Below are positions 6,813 to 8,306 of a stretch of 8,306 nucleotides of DNA, in pieces. The stretch's first letter is position 1. Each line of letters begins with the position of its first letter. Both the position numbers and the translations under genes were made by a program. Location: contig CAYYWV010000108.1 of NCBI GenBank assembly GCA_964475385.1, positions 1-8,306 of the forward strand, read 5' to 3'. This stretch comes from CAYYWV01 sp964475385. GTDB taxonomy: Bacteria > Pseudomonadota > Alphaproteobacteria > JAAXGF01. The notes beneath the pieces are model-generated. The model saw nothing but the letters and a program-made list of their open reading frames with translations, was not told where the DNA came from and did not search any database.

Positions 6813-8168
6813 GATCTTCTCGGCGGTGAGGTCGAGGGCCTTGCGGGCGAGCTCGACCAGCGCGTCGATCTCGTCGCGGCTGATCACCAAGGGCGGCGAC
6901 AGCACCATGATGTCGCGCACCGCGCGCATCACCAGCCCGTTCTCGATCGAGATGTCGCGGCAGAGGTTGCCGACCCCGCGCGCGGGATCGAACGAGCGCC
7001 GGGCGGCCTTGTCCTCGACGAGCTCGATGCCGGCGACCAGGCCGGCGCCGCGCACCTCGCCCACCAACGGGTGATCGGCGAGCTCGCGCAGCCGGGCCTG
7101 GAAGTAGGGGCCGACATCCTCGCCCGCGCGCTCGACGATCTTCTCGTCGCGCAGGATGCGCAGGTTCTCGATCGCCACCGCCGCGGCGACCGGATGGCCC
7201 GAGTAGGTGAAGCCGTGGGCGAGCTCGCCGCCTTTGTCGATGATCGTCCGCGCGACGCGGTCGTGGACCATGACCGCCGAGATCGGCATGTAGCCCGACG
7301 ACAGCCCCTTGGCGAGCGTCATGAAGTCGGGCGCGATCCCGTAGGTGTCGGAGCCGAACCACGCGCCCGTGCGCCCGAAGCCGCAGATCACCTCGTCGGC
7401 GATCAGGAGCACGTCGTATTCGCGGCAGATGCGCTGAATCTCGGGCCAGTAGGTCTCGGGCGGAACGATCACCCCGCCCGCGCCCATGATCGGCTCGCCG
7501 ATGAAGGCGCCGACGCGGTCCGGGCCGAGCGCCTTGATCTTGTCCTCGAGCGCGCGCGCCGCCTTGATCCCGAATTCCTCGGGCGACAGGTCGCCGCCGT
7601 GCTGATACCAGTACGGCGCGGCGATATGCGCGAAGCCCGGAAGCGGCAGGTCGAAGGCGCCGTGCATGGGGCTCAGCCCCGAAAGGCTCGCCGCCGCCAT
7701 GGTGACGCCGTGATAGGCGTACTCGCGGCTGACGATGATCTTCTTCTCAGGTCTTCCCATCAGGTTCCAGTAGAACCGGACCAGCTTGGCGATGGTGTCG
7801 TTGGCCTCGGAGCCCGAGTTGGCGAAGAACACGTGATCGAGCCCGTCCGGCGTGAGCTCGCTCAGCATCGCGGCGAGCTCGATCACCGGCGGCGTCGCGG
7901 TCTGGAAGAAGGTGTTGTAGTAGGGCAGCGCGTCGAGCTGGCGCAGCGCCGCCTCGCGGAGCTCCTTGCGCCCGTAGCCGATGTTCACGCACCACAGCCC
8001 CGCCATGGCGTCGAGCAGGCGGTTGCCTTCGGAGTCCCAGAGATAGACGCCGTCGGCGCGGGTGATCACGCGAACGCCGATCGCGTTCAGGCGCTTGGTG
8101 TCGGTGAAGGGGTGCAGGTGGTGGCGGCTGTCCATCTCCCGCCACACGGCGGTCGCATTGGTGGTCAT
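6804..8168 (-). CDS. Class III PLP-dependent aminotransferase (omega-amino acid/putrescine:pyruvate type)
   Basis: A 454-residue fold-type I enzyme, normal length for the family. Visible landmarks: the LHPFTD entry (18-23), DGVYLWDSEGNRLLDAMAGLWCVNIGYGR (39-67), FFANSGSEANDTIAKLVRFYW (114-134, phosphate-binding SGSEA), YAYHGVTMAAASLSG (150-164), GEPIMGAGGVIVPP (224-237), LLIADEVICGFGRTG with Asp258 facing the pyridine nitrogen, TLAKGLSSGYMP with Lys287 as the Schiff-base lysine, and HGFTYSGHPVAAA with Thr321 for the phosphate. The overall pattern, including Trp59 and a GLVMRAVRDIMVLSPPLVI segment (411-429) that may hold the carboxylate-switching Arg, is nearest to omega-aminotransferases that use pyruvate as acceptor (SpuC-like). 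The amine donor cannot be deduced. The ATG at 8168 has GAGG (8179-8182) ten bases upstream. Probably the first gene of a unit with the creatininase-like gene. Confidence 0.93.
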   Translation of the reverse strand: MTTNATAVWREMDSRHHLHPFTDTKRLNAIGVRVITRADGVYLWDSEGNRLLDAMAGLWCVNIGYGRKELREAALRQLDALPYYNTFFQTATPPVIELAAMLSELTPDGLDHVFFANSGSEANDTIAKLVRFYWNLMGRPEKKIIVSREYAYHGVTMAAASLSGLSPMHGAFDLPLPGFAHIAAPYWYQHGGDLSPEEFGIKAARALEDKIKALGPDRVGAFIGEPIMGAGGVIVPPETYWPEIQRICREYDVLLIADEVICGFGRTGAWFGSDTYGIAPDFMTLAKGLSSGYMPISAVMVHDRVARTIIDKGGELAHGFTYSGHPVAAAVAIENLRILRDEKIVERAGEDVGPYFQARLRELADHPLVGEVRGAGLVAGIELVEDKAARRSFDPARGVGNLCRDISIENGLVMRAVRDIMVLSPPLVISRDEIDALVELARKALDLTAEKIGR

Positions 8169-8245
8169 CGGTTGCGATCCTCACGAGACAAGAGAACGGC
8201 GCGCCCGGAGAACGGACGCGAATGGGCGATACCGGAAGGCGGACC

Positions 8246-8306
8246 CTAGGGGTTGAAGCCGATCCGGGCGCAGAGGATCAGAAGCTCGTCGAGAAGCGAG
8301 CGCGCA
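8246..8306 (-). CDS. C-terminal end of an unidentified protein, cut by the window edge
   Basis: The minus strand reads ARSLLDELLILCARIGFNP and then a TAG stop at 8246-8248; the rest lies beyond the window. The helix followed by GF-x-P faintly recalls the start of the effector-binding domain of LysR-type regulators, but there it would not be the C terminus, so this is not enough to name it. It is 77 bp upstream of the aminotransferase ATG on the same strand, so it could be an upstream operon member or a separate gene. The 77 bp show no obvious promoter or terminator. Confidence 0.35.
   Translation of the reverse strand, partial: ARSLLDELLILCARIGFNP

Noticed and set aside
5794..7362. A 522-codon minus-strand open frame
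   Set aside because: It runs out of frame through the aminotransferase and creatininase-like genes and antisense to the ABM gene; it is dominated by Arg/Gly/Ala/Pro.
6234..8249. A 671-codon open frame on the plus strand
   Set aside because: It is antisense to the aminotransferase and creatininase-like genes, rich in Arg/Gly/His/Asp with no recognisable motif; such mirror frames are common in GC-rich DNA with strong third-position bias.

Overview
The window is very GC-rich (about 70% or more by eye) and densely coded. Its gene content and order point to an alphaproteobacterium: hemC-hemD-mic60-hemY on one strand, with tsaD diverging from hemC, is an arrangement recurrent in that class. The genus cannot be told from the sequence. 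A run of exactly 100 Ns indicates a draft scaffold, possibly metagenome-derived.

Left half (16-4506, minus strand): a compact tetrapyrrole/membrane operon read right to left. It contains hemC (hydroxymethylbilane synthase), hemD (uroporphyrinogen-III synthase), a Mic60/mitofilin-type membrane protein and hemY (TPR membrane protein with a C-terminal zinc ribbon). Junctions are 10 bp, a 4-bp ATGA overlap and 1 bp, so co-transcription and translational coupling are likely. The N-gap lies in the N-terminal part of mic60 and its nominal length is wrong for the reading frame.

Centre (4507-6011): a 98-bp divergent control region, then tsaD (tRNA t6A synthesis) and, 30 bp further on, a small antibiotic-biosynthesis-monooxygenase (ABM) fold protein, both on the plus strand.

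Right half (6021-8168, minus strand): a two-gene unit made of a class III PLP aminotransferase followed by a creatininase-family metal-dependent amidohydrolase. It converges on the ABM gene with 9 bp between stop codons. A perfect short hairpin carries the aminotransferase stop codon in its loop. At the right edge is the tail of another minus-strand reading frame, cut by the window.

The left and central genes are housekeeping (tetrapyrrole synthesis, membrane organisation, tRNA modification). The right pair looks like an accessory catabolic or amine-handling module of unknown substrate. I see no RNA gene, CRISPR array, insertion sequence or other mobile element. No wholly new system is evident. 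The points most worth checking are the mic60 gap, the HemY zinc ribbon, the active-site variant of the creatininase-like enzyme and its pairing with the aminotransferase.
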